A stretch of 8,639 bases of DNA from Kiritimatiellia bacterium (GCA_028701555.1 JAQVQN010000080.1:1-8639), one strand, 5' to 3'. Numbered from the stretch's first letter, positions 1-5,556 are shown. The notes: generated by a model not told the origin, from the sequence alone. A program made the numbers and translations.

Positions 1-1
1 G

Positions 2-205
2 CGCCACGGCACACCGGCGGTTTTCTGGCTCCGTCTTTACGGATTCGCGGAGCGGGGTTTCGGGCTCAAGGCCCAAAGTCTAGATCCAGATGAGCGACTG
101 GACGGCACGGCTTTCTCGGCCGGCCGGAAACCGGCAGACGAAACAACGACGGATTCGGAACATGCGTTCGTCCCAGACCCGGCTTTTAACGGAGCAAAGA
201 CATGA
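2..205 (+). CDS. C-terminal end of an unrecognised protein (runs off left edge)
   Basis: An open frame of 67 residues runs in from the left edge to TGA at 203-205. The first part is hydrophobic/aromatic and basic (AVFWLRLYGFAERGFGLKAQ), then the chain becomes acidic and Thr/Pro-rich (about residues 45-67), like a disordered tail. I do not recognise the family. It is preferred over the other frames here because its stop overlaps an ATG (ATGA at 202-205), a classic translational-coupling junction, and because the sequence reads like an ordered segment followed by a flexible tail. It could still be a chance open frame, as only about 200 bases are visible. Confidence 0.4.
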   Translation, partial: RHGTPAVFWLRLYGFAERGFGLKAQSLDPDERLDGTAFSAGRKPADETTTDSEHAFVPDPAFNGAKT

Positions 206-258
206 AAAAAAAAGGACACCGCCTCAAGAAGGCGGACGAGGAACTATTTGCCTATTGA
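202..258 (+). CDS. 18-codon lysine-rich ORF coupled by ATGA, possibly the remnant of a longer gene
   Basis: The ATG overlaps the stop of the upstream frame as ATGA. The ORF starts MKKKGHRLKKADEELFAY and stops at TGA 256-258. Beyond that TGA the same frame stays open for 18 more codons (His-Arg-Leu-Trp-Asp-Glu...) up to TAG 313-315, so a Trp-to-stop change may have shortened a gene that was itself cut soon afterwards. The other genes in the window use TGA as a normal stop, so recoding is not indicated. Either a tiny coupled peptide or a degraded gene start; function unknown. Confidence 0.25.
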   Translation: MKKKGHRLKKADEELFAY

Positions 259-367
259 CACCGGCTCTGGGATGAGCGACCCCGTTTACCAGCAAATAGA
301 CATCCAGCGGCATAGAATTCTTCAATTCATGCTGCCGGGCTTTAAGCGTTTTATAATCGAGGTTCAT
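224..367 (-). pseudogene. Truncated start of an ApeA-like HEPN protein (tentative)
   Basis: Starting from ATG at 367 the minus strand encodes 47 residues. The first about 28 (MNLDYKTLKARQHELKNSMP and the following LDVYLLVN) resemble, from memory, the N terminus of ApeA-like HEPN-domain proteins, where a LKxRQ-x-LR/K...P segment is followed by a helix containing R-A-L-S-W-L. Here the sequence departs after LLVN and ends with a Pro/Arg-rich stretch and a stop, so the HEPN body is absent. HEPN proteins are frequent RNase effectors of defence systems. No Shine-Dalgarno is visible before the ATG. It may be the broken downstream member of the minus-strand cluster, 63 nt after the UDG-like gene. The family match rests on a short segment and is uncertain. 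Confidence 0.35.
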
Positions 368-370
368 CTG

Positions 371-388
371 AAAACTACGCTTAGTTTT
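371..388. repeat. Perfect 7-bp palindrome, possible operator or weak terminator hairpin
   Basis: AAAACTA, a 4-base spacer and TAGTTTT form a perfect inverted repeat directly between the minus-strand UDG-like gene (end 430) and the ATG of the HEPN-like stub (367). It is AT-rich and not followed by a clear T-run on the minus strand, so a binding site or remnant regulatory hairpin is as likely as a terminator. Confidence 0.35.
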
Positions 389-429
389 AATCAAAACAAG
401 TATCAATATCCTCTAACGATTCCCGCATC

Positions 430-1650
430 TCACCTTCTTTTTCCCAGCCCCGGCGATCCTCCCTGCATAGGTCTACCTCTGAGATTTGCGTAAGGTAGTT
501 TCGCATAATTCCATAGTACTTTGCGCTTTTTCCAAGCATCAGAGAATGTGAGTTTCTTTGTGTGCCGATTGCATTTTTTTTTGCTATTCTTTTTTTCCGT
601 CTTCCGCTTCACGACACACTTCGAGCATCGGAGAACAACACTTTTCCATTTAGGTCGAATCAAAATTACTGTGCCGCATGTCTTGCACCTCTTTTCAATC
701 CATTGATACTCTAATAGTGATGTCTGGGGGTGCAACGAATGCTTGAAACCGACATGTGTAGCGATATGATCTAGACGTACAAAGAGACCGCAATACAGAC
801 ACCTAACAAGCTCATCCCCCCGTTCGCTAACGCTCTTTTTAACCATGAGTTCTTTGATTTTATTAACTCTGGCTCTCCGCACCGCATCGCATGCGTAAAA
901 TATTTGTTTGGAACAGTCCTCACCTCCGATCAAATCAGGATGTTTGAGTACAGCAGCAATAACATCGGGGTAACGCAACAGCAACTCCTGATCACTCAAC
1001 CTGCTGGTGACACACGACATAACACTTGGAGATGGCAGCGGAAAAGTCAAGATAGTGTCTTGTAAATCAGAAGCGGCAATAATACCTTGAGCGGTTTTGC
1101 CGCAGCAAATCACAAGCGTCGGGTTCATCACCAGCAGCAACTTCGACCAAAGACGGGCGGCCAGAAGTTGAAGTTCATCATCGGGAATGTTGCGGATGTC
1201 ATCCCGCTCTATACGCGACCACGGAATTGCATTGCAGACAGCGGTTTCTCCGGCATTAAAATTCAGGCAATCAATCGCAAATTTCAACAAACTCTCGTCT
1301 GAGAGCATAACGCCCAGAGAATCTCGGAGGTAGAACCGTTTCATCCTGTCACTGTCACTTTCACTGACATTATAATTTAGGGATTCAACCGCCAGTTTTA
1401 AAGTGCCGTCATCCCAAGACTGAATGCCGAGAGTGTCGCGCAGGTACAATCGTTTTATCCTGTCATCTGAAGAAAGCCCGTTTAACCACGCCACATAGCG
1501 TTCGTTCTGATTTGATGGGTCCTGATTGTCAACAAGCACAAGAATTCTGTTCCAGATATTTGGAACATAGGGAATATAGGGCTCTCGCACCACGGCATCC
1601 GAGTTAGATATCAAATGGTTTTGGCAAATTATCGCAAGTTCACTTTGCAT
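430..1650 (-). CDS. UDG-like family protein with internal duplication and C-terminal zinc fingers
   Basis: 406 residues from ATG at 1650. The frame is open for 40 more codons up to 1770, but that extension would run into the end of the upstream gene and looks non-coding, so the internal ATG is chosen; the best upstream ribosome-site match is only a weak GAAGAA. Residues about 22-260 fit a uracil-DNA-glycosylase-like family as I remember it: PYIPYVPNIWNRILVLVDNQ (25-43), LGIQSWDDG (74-82), TAVCNAIPWS (136-145), NPTLVICCGKTAQ (176-188), LPSPSVMS (205-212) and a YPDV...HPDL tail. Residues 60-97 and 98-135 are a tandem duplication. The C terminus adds C284/C287/H299/H304, a C2H2 finger reminiscent of MucR/Ros (followed by an LxPxxxxxEYQ-like stretch), then a zinc ribbon C322/C325/C342/C345 and a Lys/Arg-rich tail (346-384). 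This suggests a DNA-binding, possibly DNA-repair or defence, enzyme. The gene is visibly more A+T-rich than its neighbours, consistent with transfer. Catalytic activity is not established. Confidence 0.7.
   Translation of the reverse strand: MQSELAIICQNHLISNSDAVVREPYIPYVPNIWNRILVLVDNQDPSNQNERYVAWLNGLSSDDRIKRLYLRDTLGIQSWDDGTLKLAVESLNYNVSESDSDRMKRFYLRDSLGVMLSDESLLKFAIDCLNFNAGETAVCNAIPWSRIERDDIRNIPDDELQLLAARLWSKLLLVMNPTLVICCGKTAQGIIAASDLQDTILTFPLPSPSVMSCVTSRLSDQELLLRYPDVIAAVLKHPDLIGGEDCSKQIFYACDAVRRARVNKIKELMVKKSVSERGDELVRCLYCGLFVRLDHIATHVGFKHSLHPQTSLLEYQWIEKRCKTCGTVILIRPKWKSVVLRCSKCVVKRKTEKKNSKKKCNRHTKKLTFSDAWKKRKVLWNYAKLPYANLRGRPMQGGSPGLGKRR
1246..1473 (-). repeat. Intragenic tandem duplication, 2 x 114 bp (38 residues each)
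   Basis: Within the UDG-like gene, residues 60-97 (bases 1360-1473) and 98-135 (bases 1246-1359) align without gaps. By hand count 19 of 38 residues and about 73 of 114 bases are identical. The shared core is D-R-x-K-R-x-Y-L-R-D-x-L-G, then LK-x-A and LN-x-N. The first copy keeps W79-D80-D81-G82, which I take as the ancestral family motif; the second copy has S-D-E-S there. The unit ends exactly at the TAVCNAIPWS motif. Confidence 0.85.
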
Positions 1651-1760
1651 GCAATTCTTCGTTAAGCCCCCTAAAACTCTACATCTCTTTTTACTTTGCA
1701 AGCGATATTGACCAACATTTAAAGAGCTTGGTTTTATTGGTACGCTATCTCCCCCATCGG

Positions 1761-2153
1761 TTATTCCCACTCGGCTGTTTTGAAGCCAAGGGTTCGGGTG
1801 TTTTCGGAAACCGCGCGTTTGGTCTGGTCTTGCGCACCGTTGGGGAAGTTGGCCCGGATTTCCACGCTGACTTTGATCTCTGCGTTGGGATCGGCGGTGA
1901 GTACGGCGATGATTTCCTCGGCGATCTGCACGAGGCGCATTTTGGCTGCGGCGGGCGCCACGTCGGCTGAGCCATAGAAGGCTTTTGATTTAGGTGTTGA
2001 GGGTGGCTGAGACCAACCCGTCGGAACAGTGCCGGTCGGAGTTGCGTTCGGTGTCGGAGTCGGGCCAAGGGGCTGCGGCTGGCCCGGCACGTCGAGGGTG
2101 GCGGCGAAAGACACGCTGGCCAGCAGCGTTAAGGCGGTGAAGGTGTTTTTCAT
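1761..2153 (-). CDS. Signal-peptide protein ending in a DUF499-like C-terminal domain
   Basis: 130 residues from ATG at 2153. Residues 1-18 form a typical Sec signal peptide (MKNT, hydrophobic core, cleavage likely after SFA or FAA). Residues 21-56 are a Pro/Thr/Gly-rich linker. Residues 58-130 (AFYGSADVAP..., IAEEIIAVLT, VSVEIRANFPNG, KRAVSENTRTLGFKTAEWE) resemble from memory the very C-terminal domain of DUF499-type AAA+ ATPases, which also follows a Pro-rich linker, typically starts F-Y/H-G-S and ends in R-x-V-x-E-N-x-x-x-L-x-F-x-x-x-x-(F/W)E. Those ATPases are large cytoplasmic proteins found beside DUF1156 methylases in defence-type modules; here the ATPase body is missing and a secretion signal sits in its place. 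No clear Shine-Dalgarno is visible. It ends 110 nt before the UDG-like start on the same strand. It is either a chimera made by recombination or a genuine secreted version of the domain. Confidence 0.65.
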   Translation of the reverse strand: MKNTFTALTLLASVSFAATLDVPGQPQPLGPTPTPNATPTGTVPTGWSQPPSTPKSKAFYGSADVAPAAAKMRLVQIAEEIIAVLTADPNAEIKVSVEIRANFPNGAQDQTKRAVSENTRTLGFKTAEWE

Positions 2154-2271
2154 AAGTTAACGCAAGGGGTCATTAAATAATGCAGCACAAAGTTACCCGC
2201 TATCTGCATGTTTGTCGAATGTAAAGTGAGCGAAAAATTGGGAAGCGCAGTAGTGCGAGAGCGCGCTGTTT

Positions 2272-2320
2272 GGGGGATTATTGCGCCCAGGGGACTGGAC
2301 GAAATGGGGATGGTAAAAAA
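2272..2320 (+). repeat. Dispersed hairpin repeat, copy A
   Basis: Copy A of a four-member family. The arms are 2280-2290 (ATTGCGCCCAG) and 2295-2305 (CTGGACGAAAT), with loop GGGA. It shares CAGGGGACTGGACG with copy D and the outer GGGG-TTATTGCG and GGTAAAA framing with copies B and C. It lies in the 288-bp spacer 2154-2441, which otherwise shows no convincing gene. Confidence 0.6.
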
Positions 2321-2382
2321 CAGCAGTAGGCGGGGGTCGGGGACGAGAAACGCGAATGTGGCGAGTCGGGGGAATGTGGGAT

Positions 2383-2411
2383 AGCCAGAAACGGTTTTGG
2401 CGTCTCTGGCT
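2383..2411. repeat. Inverted repeat downstream of the 67-residue gene
   Basis: AGCCAGA (2383-2389) and TCTGGCT (2405-2411) form a perfect 7-bp stem with a 15-base loop, about 30 nt past the stop of the minus-strand small gene. No T-run follows on the minus strand, so a terminator role is only possible, not shown. Confidence 0.3.
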
Positions 2412-2441
2412 GTTGGACATTTTATGTTACGCTGATCATCC

Positions 2442-2645
2442 TTATCCTTTCCGGACAAGCTTGCTTACTGACGGTACGCCTTTGCGGTTCAGCAACGTGT
2501 CGACGTGCATGTCTGAACGAACACCGAAGTCACATTTGTACTGTTTCTCAAGTGTGCCGACGTGTTTGTCGTCACGTGTGTCACGCAACCGACCATTCTC
2601 ATTGCGAGGTCTATAACCCCGCATGCCGTGTGCATCTTTTGCCAT
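2442..2645 (-). CDS. Conserved-looking 67-residue protein, divergent from the XRE/ImmA operon
   Basis: ATG at 2645 is preceded by AGGAAG with an 8-nt gap, which favours it over the in-frame ATG 36 nt upstream. The 67-residue product is hydrophilic and basic: MAKDAHGMRGYRPRNENG at the start, then LRDTRDDKHVGTLEKQY (20-36), DFGVRSDM (39-46) and a short C-terminal helix TLL...VSKLVRKG. I recall small bacterial proteins with this pattern (GMRGYRPRNENG, RDDKHVGT-E, DFGVRSDM-LxTLL), so it looks like a real conserved family, but I know of no function. No membrane segment or signal peptide. Its start lies 123 bp from the XRE/ImmA start in divergent orientation, so the two may share control. Confidence 0.7.
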   Translation of the reverse strand: MAKDAHGMRGYRPRNENGRLRDTRDDKHVGTLEKQYKCDFGVRSDMHVDTLLNRKGVPSVSKLVRKG

Positions 2646-2707
2646 GGATTTTACTTCCTTTCTGGGAGCACAGAATAACAAAATATCTGGCAGAATGAAA
2701 GAACGTC

Positions 2708-2736
2708 TTGCTTTACGGCAAAAGAAGGGCTATCTT
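2708..2736 (+). promoter_or_regulatory. Possible sigma70-type promoter for the XRE/ImmA-PIN operon
   Basis: TTGCTT (2708-2713), a 17-bp spacer and TATCTT (2731-2736) lie 32 nt before the ATG. The -35 box is a poor match and the -10 box matches 4 of 6. A small TTGC...GCAA inverted repeat overlaps the -35 box and could be an operator for the HTH domain. Predicted by eye only. Confidence 0.35.
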
Positions 2737-2755
2737 GCTCACGAAATAAGGAAAG

Positions 2756-2761
2756 AGGAGG
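2756..2761 (+). promoter_or_regulatory. Strong ribosome binding site deciding the XRE/ImmA start
   Basis: AGGAGG with a 7-nt gap to ATG at 2769. The in-frame GTG at 2763 lies only 1 nt after this site, so ATG 2769 is the better start. Confidence 0.75.
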
Positions 2762-2768
2762 GGTGTGT

Positions 2769-3881
2769 ATGGCTTCCGCAATTAGGGGTTCTTTTGCGAG
2801 TCGCGTGGGAATGAGAATTAGAACAGCTCGCGAGGCCAAGAAACTTACGCAGGAGCAGCTTTGTGCGCAGATCGGATTCAAAGACCGGCAAACACTGACA
2901 GCGATTGAGGCAGGGCAGCGGAAGGTTTCGGCTGAGGAGTTGACACGTTTTATGTCTGAGCTGGGGCGTGATATTGATTTTTTCACGGACCCGTTCAGGC
3001 TAGAAGGTGAAGGTCGTTTCTCTTTTAGGGCTAAAGGTGTGGCGGAGGGCGAACTCGAAGCCTTTGAGTCAACCGCAGGACAGTGGATTGCCTTTTGGCG
3101 TGAGCAAGGGCGGAATCAAAAGGTTGAATCCAGCCCATTACGTTTTCAACTTACCCTAACCGAACACTCCGCTTTTGAAGAGGCGCAGTGTGCTGGTGAG
3201 TCTTTGGCAAAACTGTGGAATCTCGGCGACGTTCCGGCCACAAGACTGATTTCCACTATCGAGGATAAGTTGTCGCTTCTTGTGTTGTTGGTGGATATGC
3301 CCGCTGGAATTTCTGGTGCAGCTTGTCAGATCGCCGGTGCTGACACTATTCTGGTAAACCGAAAGGACTCGGAAGGTCGCCGTAACTTCGATTTGGCGCA
3401 CGAGCTTTTCCACGTACTGACATGGGATGCACTTCCCCCTGAACGCGTCGACCGGGAAAGCCCTCCCGGCCACAAGGCTAAAAGAATAGAACAGCTTGCC
3501 GATAATTTTGCAAGTTCGATCTTGATGCCGCGTGAAATCTTGATGCCCTTGTGGGAGGCTCGGAAGGAAACGGGTTTGGATGTAAACGAATGGCATATCG
3601 CGGTTGCGGCGCAACTGCATGTTACTACATGGGCGTTGGGGATTAGGTTGAAGACGCTCGGGCTGATTACCGATGCTGAGATTCTCAAGCGGGACGAGGA
3701 GCATCTTGGTGGGCCTGTTCCTGCACCGTTTTCACGCAAATTCACGGAACGTGCCGGCCAGGCGCTGGAACGGGCTGATGTGTCCGTCATGCGCCTAATC
3801 AAACTGCTGGGCACAACGGGAAGGGGTGGCTTGCGAGAACTGTTCAAGTCACAGGGACTCCCTGAGCCGGTGGGAGTCTAA
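2769..3881 (+). CDS. XRE-family HTH / ImmA-IrrE (M78-type) metallopeptidase fusion
   Basis: 370 residues. Residues about 14-68 are an XRE helix-turn-helix (GMRIRTAREAKKLTQEQL, then RQTLTAIEAGQRKVSAEEL), a DNA-binding domain that usually autoregulates. After a linker, residues about 160-270 form a COG2856/ImmA-type zinc protease: L-A-H211-E212-L-F-H215 is the HExxH zinc/catalytic motif, and residues 240-254 (IEQLADNFASSILMP) are the hallmark second helix of the family. About 100 residues of mostly helical sequence follow. Relatives such as ImmA and IrrE/PprI cleave a repressor on DNA damage or stress; the fused XRE-COG2856 form has been proposed as a toxin-antitoxin component (Makarova 2009). 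The PIN gene begins 7 nt after the stop, so they are one operon, with this protein the likely antitoxin/regulator. The actual substrate is unknown. Confidence 0.92.
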   Translation: MASAIRGSFASRVGMRIRTAREAKKLTQEQLCAQIGFKDRQTLTAIEAGQRKVSAEELTRFMSELGRDIDFFTDPFRLEGEGRFSFRAKGVAEGELEAFESTAGQWIAFWREQGRNQKVESSPLRFQLTLTEHSAFEEAQCAGESLAKLWNLGDVPATRLISTIEDKLSLLVLLVDMPAGISGAACQIAGADTILVNRKDSEGRRNFDLAHELFHVLTWDALPPERVDRESPPGHKAKRIEQLADNFASSILMPREILMPLWEARKETGLDVNEWHIAVAAQLHVTTWALGIRLKTLGLITDAEILKRDEEHLGGPVPAPFSRKFTERAGQALERADVSVMRLIKLLGTTGRGGLRELFKSQGLPEPVGV

Positions 3882-3888
3882 ACAGCGA

Positions 3889-4389
3889 ATGGGAACCAAC
3901 CGACCAGTCCTCTATCTCGACACCTGCGCGATCATCGAAGCGTATCGCGTAAAGTGCTGGCTGCAACTGGTTGATCGCTACGAATTGCACACAGTTCGAA
4001 AATGTCGCGAAGAGCTGGAAAGCGGAAATCCCCTTGATCCAGATTATATTCCTGTTGACCTGCAACAAATTGATGAATTTATGGTGATACACTCGCTCTC
4101 ACCAGAGCAAAAAGTTGCTGCGGCAGCGCAGTCTGCAACACTTGGCGGTTTGGATGAGGGGGAGAAGGATTTGCTGTCTTGGTGCGCAGCCCAAGCAAAA
4201 AAAGCCATGATCATTACCACGGGTGACCGGTCCGCAATCGTTGCGGCTTGCGAGCTTGGGTTGAGAGAGAACCTTCAGCCGCTTGAGGAAATCGCAGCCA
4301 CCGTCGGCATTCGTGCCGAATTTCAGAAGCACTATCGGCGGGCGTGGCTCGCAGAGATTTGCACCAAATGTGCGCTGGGTTATATATAA
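3889..4389 (+). CDS. PIN-domain protein (putative toxin nuclease) paired with XRE/ImmA
   Basis: 166 residues from ATG 3889, 7 nt after the metallopeptidase stop; GGGAG lies 12 nt upstream. An earlier in-frame ATG at 3826 would give 187 residues but overlaps the upstream gene by 56 nt and adds an unrelated tail. PIN features: VLYLDTCAII (7-16) with D11, acidic residues E41/E42/E44 near the second conserved site, LDEGEKDLLSW (88-98) with D89/E90/E92, and IITTGDRSAI (108-117) with D113. These acidic residues normally bind Mg2+/Mn2+ for RNA cleavage. PIN proteins of VapC type are ribonuclease toxins normally paired with a small antitoxin; here the partner is an XRE/ImmA protein, as seen for some other PIN-like genes. 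The C terminus (from about 125) has a helical extension with two Cys. The residues look intact, so activity is plausible. Confidence 0.85.
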   Translation: MGTNRPVLYLDTCAIIEAYRVKCWLQLVDRYELHTVRKCREELESGNPLDPDYIPVDLQQIDEFMVIHSLSPEQKVAAAAQSATLGGLDEGEKDLLSWCAAQAKKAMIITTGDRSAIVAACELGLRENLQPLEEIAATVGIRAEFQKHYRRAWLAEICTKCALGYI

Positions 4390-4430
4390 TCGCAAACCGG
4401 CGAGAATTGGGCAAAGCAGACCGCAGTGTC

Positions 4431-4472
4431 GGGCTGGCGTCAGGGGACTGGACGCAATTACGAGAGTAAAAA
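4431..4472 (+). repeat. Dispersed hairpin repeat, copy D
   Basis: Begins 42 nt after the PIN stop. The arms are 4434-4443 and 4448-4458 (CTGGACGCAAT) with one bulged base. It shares CAGGGGACTGGACG with copy A and ends ACGAGAGTAAAAA, like the GGCGAGGGTAAAA end of copy B. Confidence 0.55.
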
Positions 4473-4650
4473 GCGGCGTTGAAAGCGGCGTTTTCTTTGA
4501 TTGCCGGGGCTGGCAGGGTTTGGTACGTTTTGGACGCGCATGGGTTATGGCCTGATGATAAATAGTTGGAAAACAACAGTCAGGATGCTCATGCGCTTTT
4601 TTTTGGGGGACGGCCCGCCTCCGGTACTACGGCGGGTGAACCGTGACTGC

Positions 4651-4698
4651 GGGGTTATTGCGGCCTGGGGACAGGCTCGCAATGGCGAGGGTAAAAAA
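4651..4698 (+). repeat. Dispersed hairpin repeat, copy B
   Basis: Starts GGGGTTATTGCGGC, identical over 14 bases to copy C, and ends CGCAATGGCGAGGGTAAAA, one base different from copy C. The arms are 4657-4666 (ATTGCGGCCT) and 4673-4683 (AGGCTCGCAAT), pairing with a single bulge. Confidence 0.75.
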
Positions 4699-4703
4699 TG
4701 GCT

Positions 4704-4735
4704 GGGAGCGTGGGGCGTGGGTTATTGGGCGGGGG
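4704..4735 (+). other. G-quadruplex-type G-run cluster upstream of tag
   Basis: Five G-runs of 3-5 bases separated by loops of 1-5 bases (runs at 4704-4706, 4712-4715, 4719-4721, 4727-4729 and 4731-4735). It fits the usual G3+N1-7 pattern and sits about 140 nt before the tag ATG on the coding strand. Confidence 0.5.
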
Positions 4736-4874
4736 TTTCTTTGAGGGATTCGGCGGCGGAGATGAGGCGGGGGAATGGGAAGCGGGCGGAAACGCTTTTG
4801 TACAAAGGCAAATTATGATAATCATACTTCTATGTCGCTAAATTGTTACGGTAATAGTTGGGGAATGCACGGAC

Positions 4875-5489
4875 ATGAAAAAGAGATGCGCATGGTGCGG
4901 GGCGGACGCGCTTTACGTCGCCTATCATGATGAGGAATGGGGAGTGCCCGTTCATGACGACCGGCTTTTGTTTGAGTTCCTAGTTCTGGAAGGTGCTCAG
5001 GCCGGACTAAGCTGGCTGACCGTTCTCAGGAAACGGCAAAACTACCGCAAGGCTTTTGACGCCTTCGACTGTGCGCGCGTTTCAAGGTACACCGGCAAGG
5101 ACGTGACGCGCCTACTCGCAAACCCAGGCATTATCCGAAATCGTCTCAAGATCGAATCGGCCATAAAGAACGCACAGGGCCTCCTTGAAATCCAAGCGGA
5201 ATACGGCTCTCTGGACGCCTATTTCTGGCGTTATGTCGACGGTGCCCCAAAACATAGCGCCTGGGCATCCATAGCCGATCTGCCGGCGAAGTCAGCGCTC
5301 TCGGAAATGATGAGCAGGGATCTCAAGCAACGGGGTTTTAGTTTCGTCGGCCCTACCGTCTGCTACTCCTTCATGCAGGCCGTCGGGATTGTGAACGATC
5401 ACACCATAGACTGTTTCCGACATAATGAGATCAGGAACCTGTCGCGCCCAGCACGCTGTGTCAGCGCGTCCTCGAATCTGGCACGTTGA
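4875..5489 (+). CDS. tag: DNA-3-methyladenine glycosylase I
   Basis: 204 residues; removes 3-methyladenine from alkylated DNA as the first step of base excision repair in the cytoplasm. The sequence follows the Tag family end to end: CAWCG near the start, YVAYHDEEWGVP (14-25), LEGAQAGLSWLTVLRKR (38-54), NPGIIRNRLKIES, and GFSFVGPTVCYSFMQAVGIVNDH. Key residues align with E. coli Tag with an offset of one: zinc ligands C5, H18, H176 and C180, and catalytic-site E39. It is about 17 residues longer than the E. coli enzyme, in a basic C-terminal tail after the last ligand. The start has GGGGA about 11 nt and GGA 1-3 nt upstream, a modest ribosome site. It is flanked by repeat-rich spacers and seems to be transcribed alone; no operon partner is visible. 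Confidence 0.96.
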   Translation: MKKRCAWCGADALYVAYHDEEWGVPVHDDRLLFEFLVLEGAQAGLSWLTVLRKRQNYRKAFDAFDCARVSRYTGKDVTRLLANPGIIRNRLKIESAIKNAQGLLEIQAEYGSLDAYFWRYVDGAPKHSAWASIADLPAKSALSEMMSRDLKQRGFSFVGPTVCYSFMQAVGIVNDHTIDCFRHNEIRNLSRPARCVSASSNLAR

Positions 5490-5534
5490 CCGGAATGCAA
5501 CTCGTTTAATCAGAAGGGGAGGGTTGCTTGGCAT

Positions 5535-5556
5535 GGGTCGGGCCGCGGGATGGGGG
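5535..5556 (+). other. G-quadruplex-type G-run cluster downstream of tag
   Basis: Four runs of 3-5 G with loops of 2, 4 and 2 bases (5535-5537, 5540-5542, 5547-5549, 5552-5556), about 45 nt after the tag stop on the coding strand. Confidence 0.5.

Larger units (their letters stand above)
4390..4874. other. GC-rich spacer with repeats, no convincing gene
   Basis: 485 bp between the PIN gene and tag. It holds hairpin repeat copies D and B, an 8-base direct repeat GCGGCGTT at about 4473-4491, a CCCGCC/GGCGGG inverted repeat (4614-4619 and 4631-4636, 11-base loop) and a G-run cluster. Open frames across it (for example 4501-4818) are composed largely of repeat sequence and look accidental. No strong promoter for tag could be assigned. 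Confidence 0.6.

Noticed and set aside
256..258. TGA recoded as tryptophan
   Set aside because: tag, the UDG-like gene and other frames here end at TGA in positions that fit family lengths, so TGA acts as a normal stop.
1651..1770. 40-codon N-terminal extension of the UDG-like gene (start at 1770)
   Set aside because: It overlaps the end of the upstream gene, has low protein-like character, and the family-like sequence begins only after the ATG at 1650.
2150..2458. 102-residue minus-strand frame between the small gene and the signal-peptide gene
   Set aside because: It overlaps the start of one gene and the end of the other, includes repeat A, and lacks protein-like patterning.
2763..2768. 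GTG start for the XRE/ImmA gene
   Set aside because: It lies only 1 nt after the AGGAGG site; the ATG at 2769 has proper spacing.
3326..3847. Long minus-strand frames opposite the XRE/ImmA gene
   Set aside because: They are mirror frames of a clearly identified gene and show no domain features.
4501..4818. 105-residue plus-strand open frame
   Set aside because: It spans the hairpin repeat B and the G-run cluster, has no ribosome site and unlikely composition; it appears accidental.
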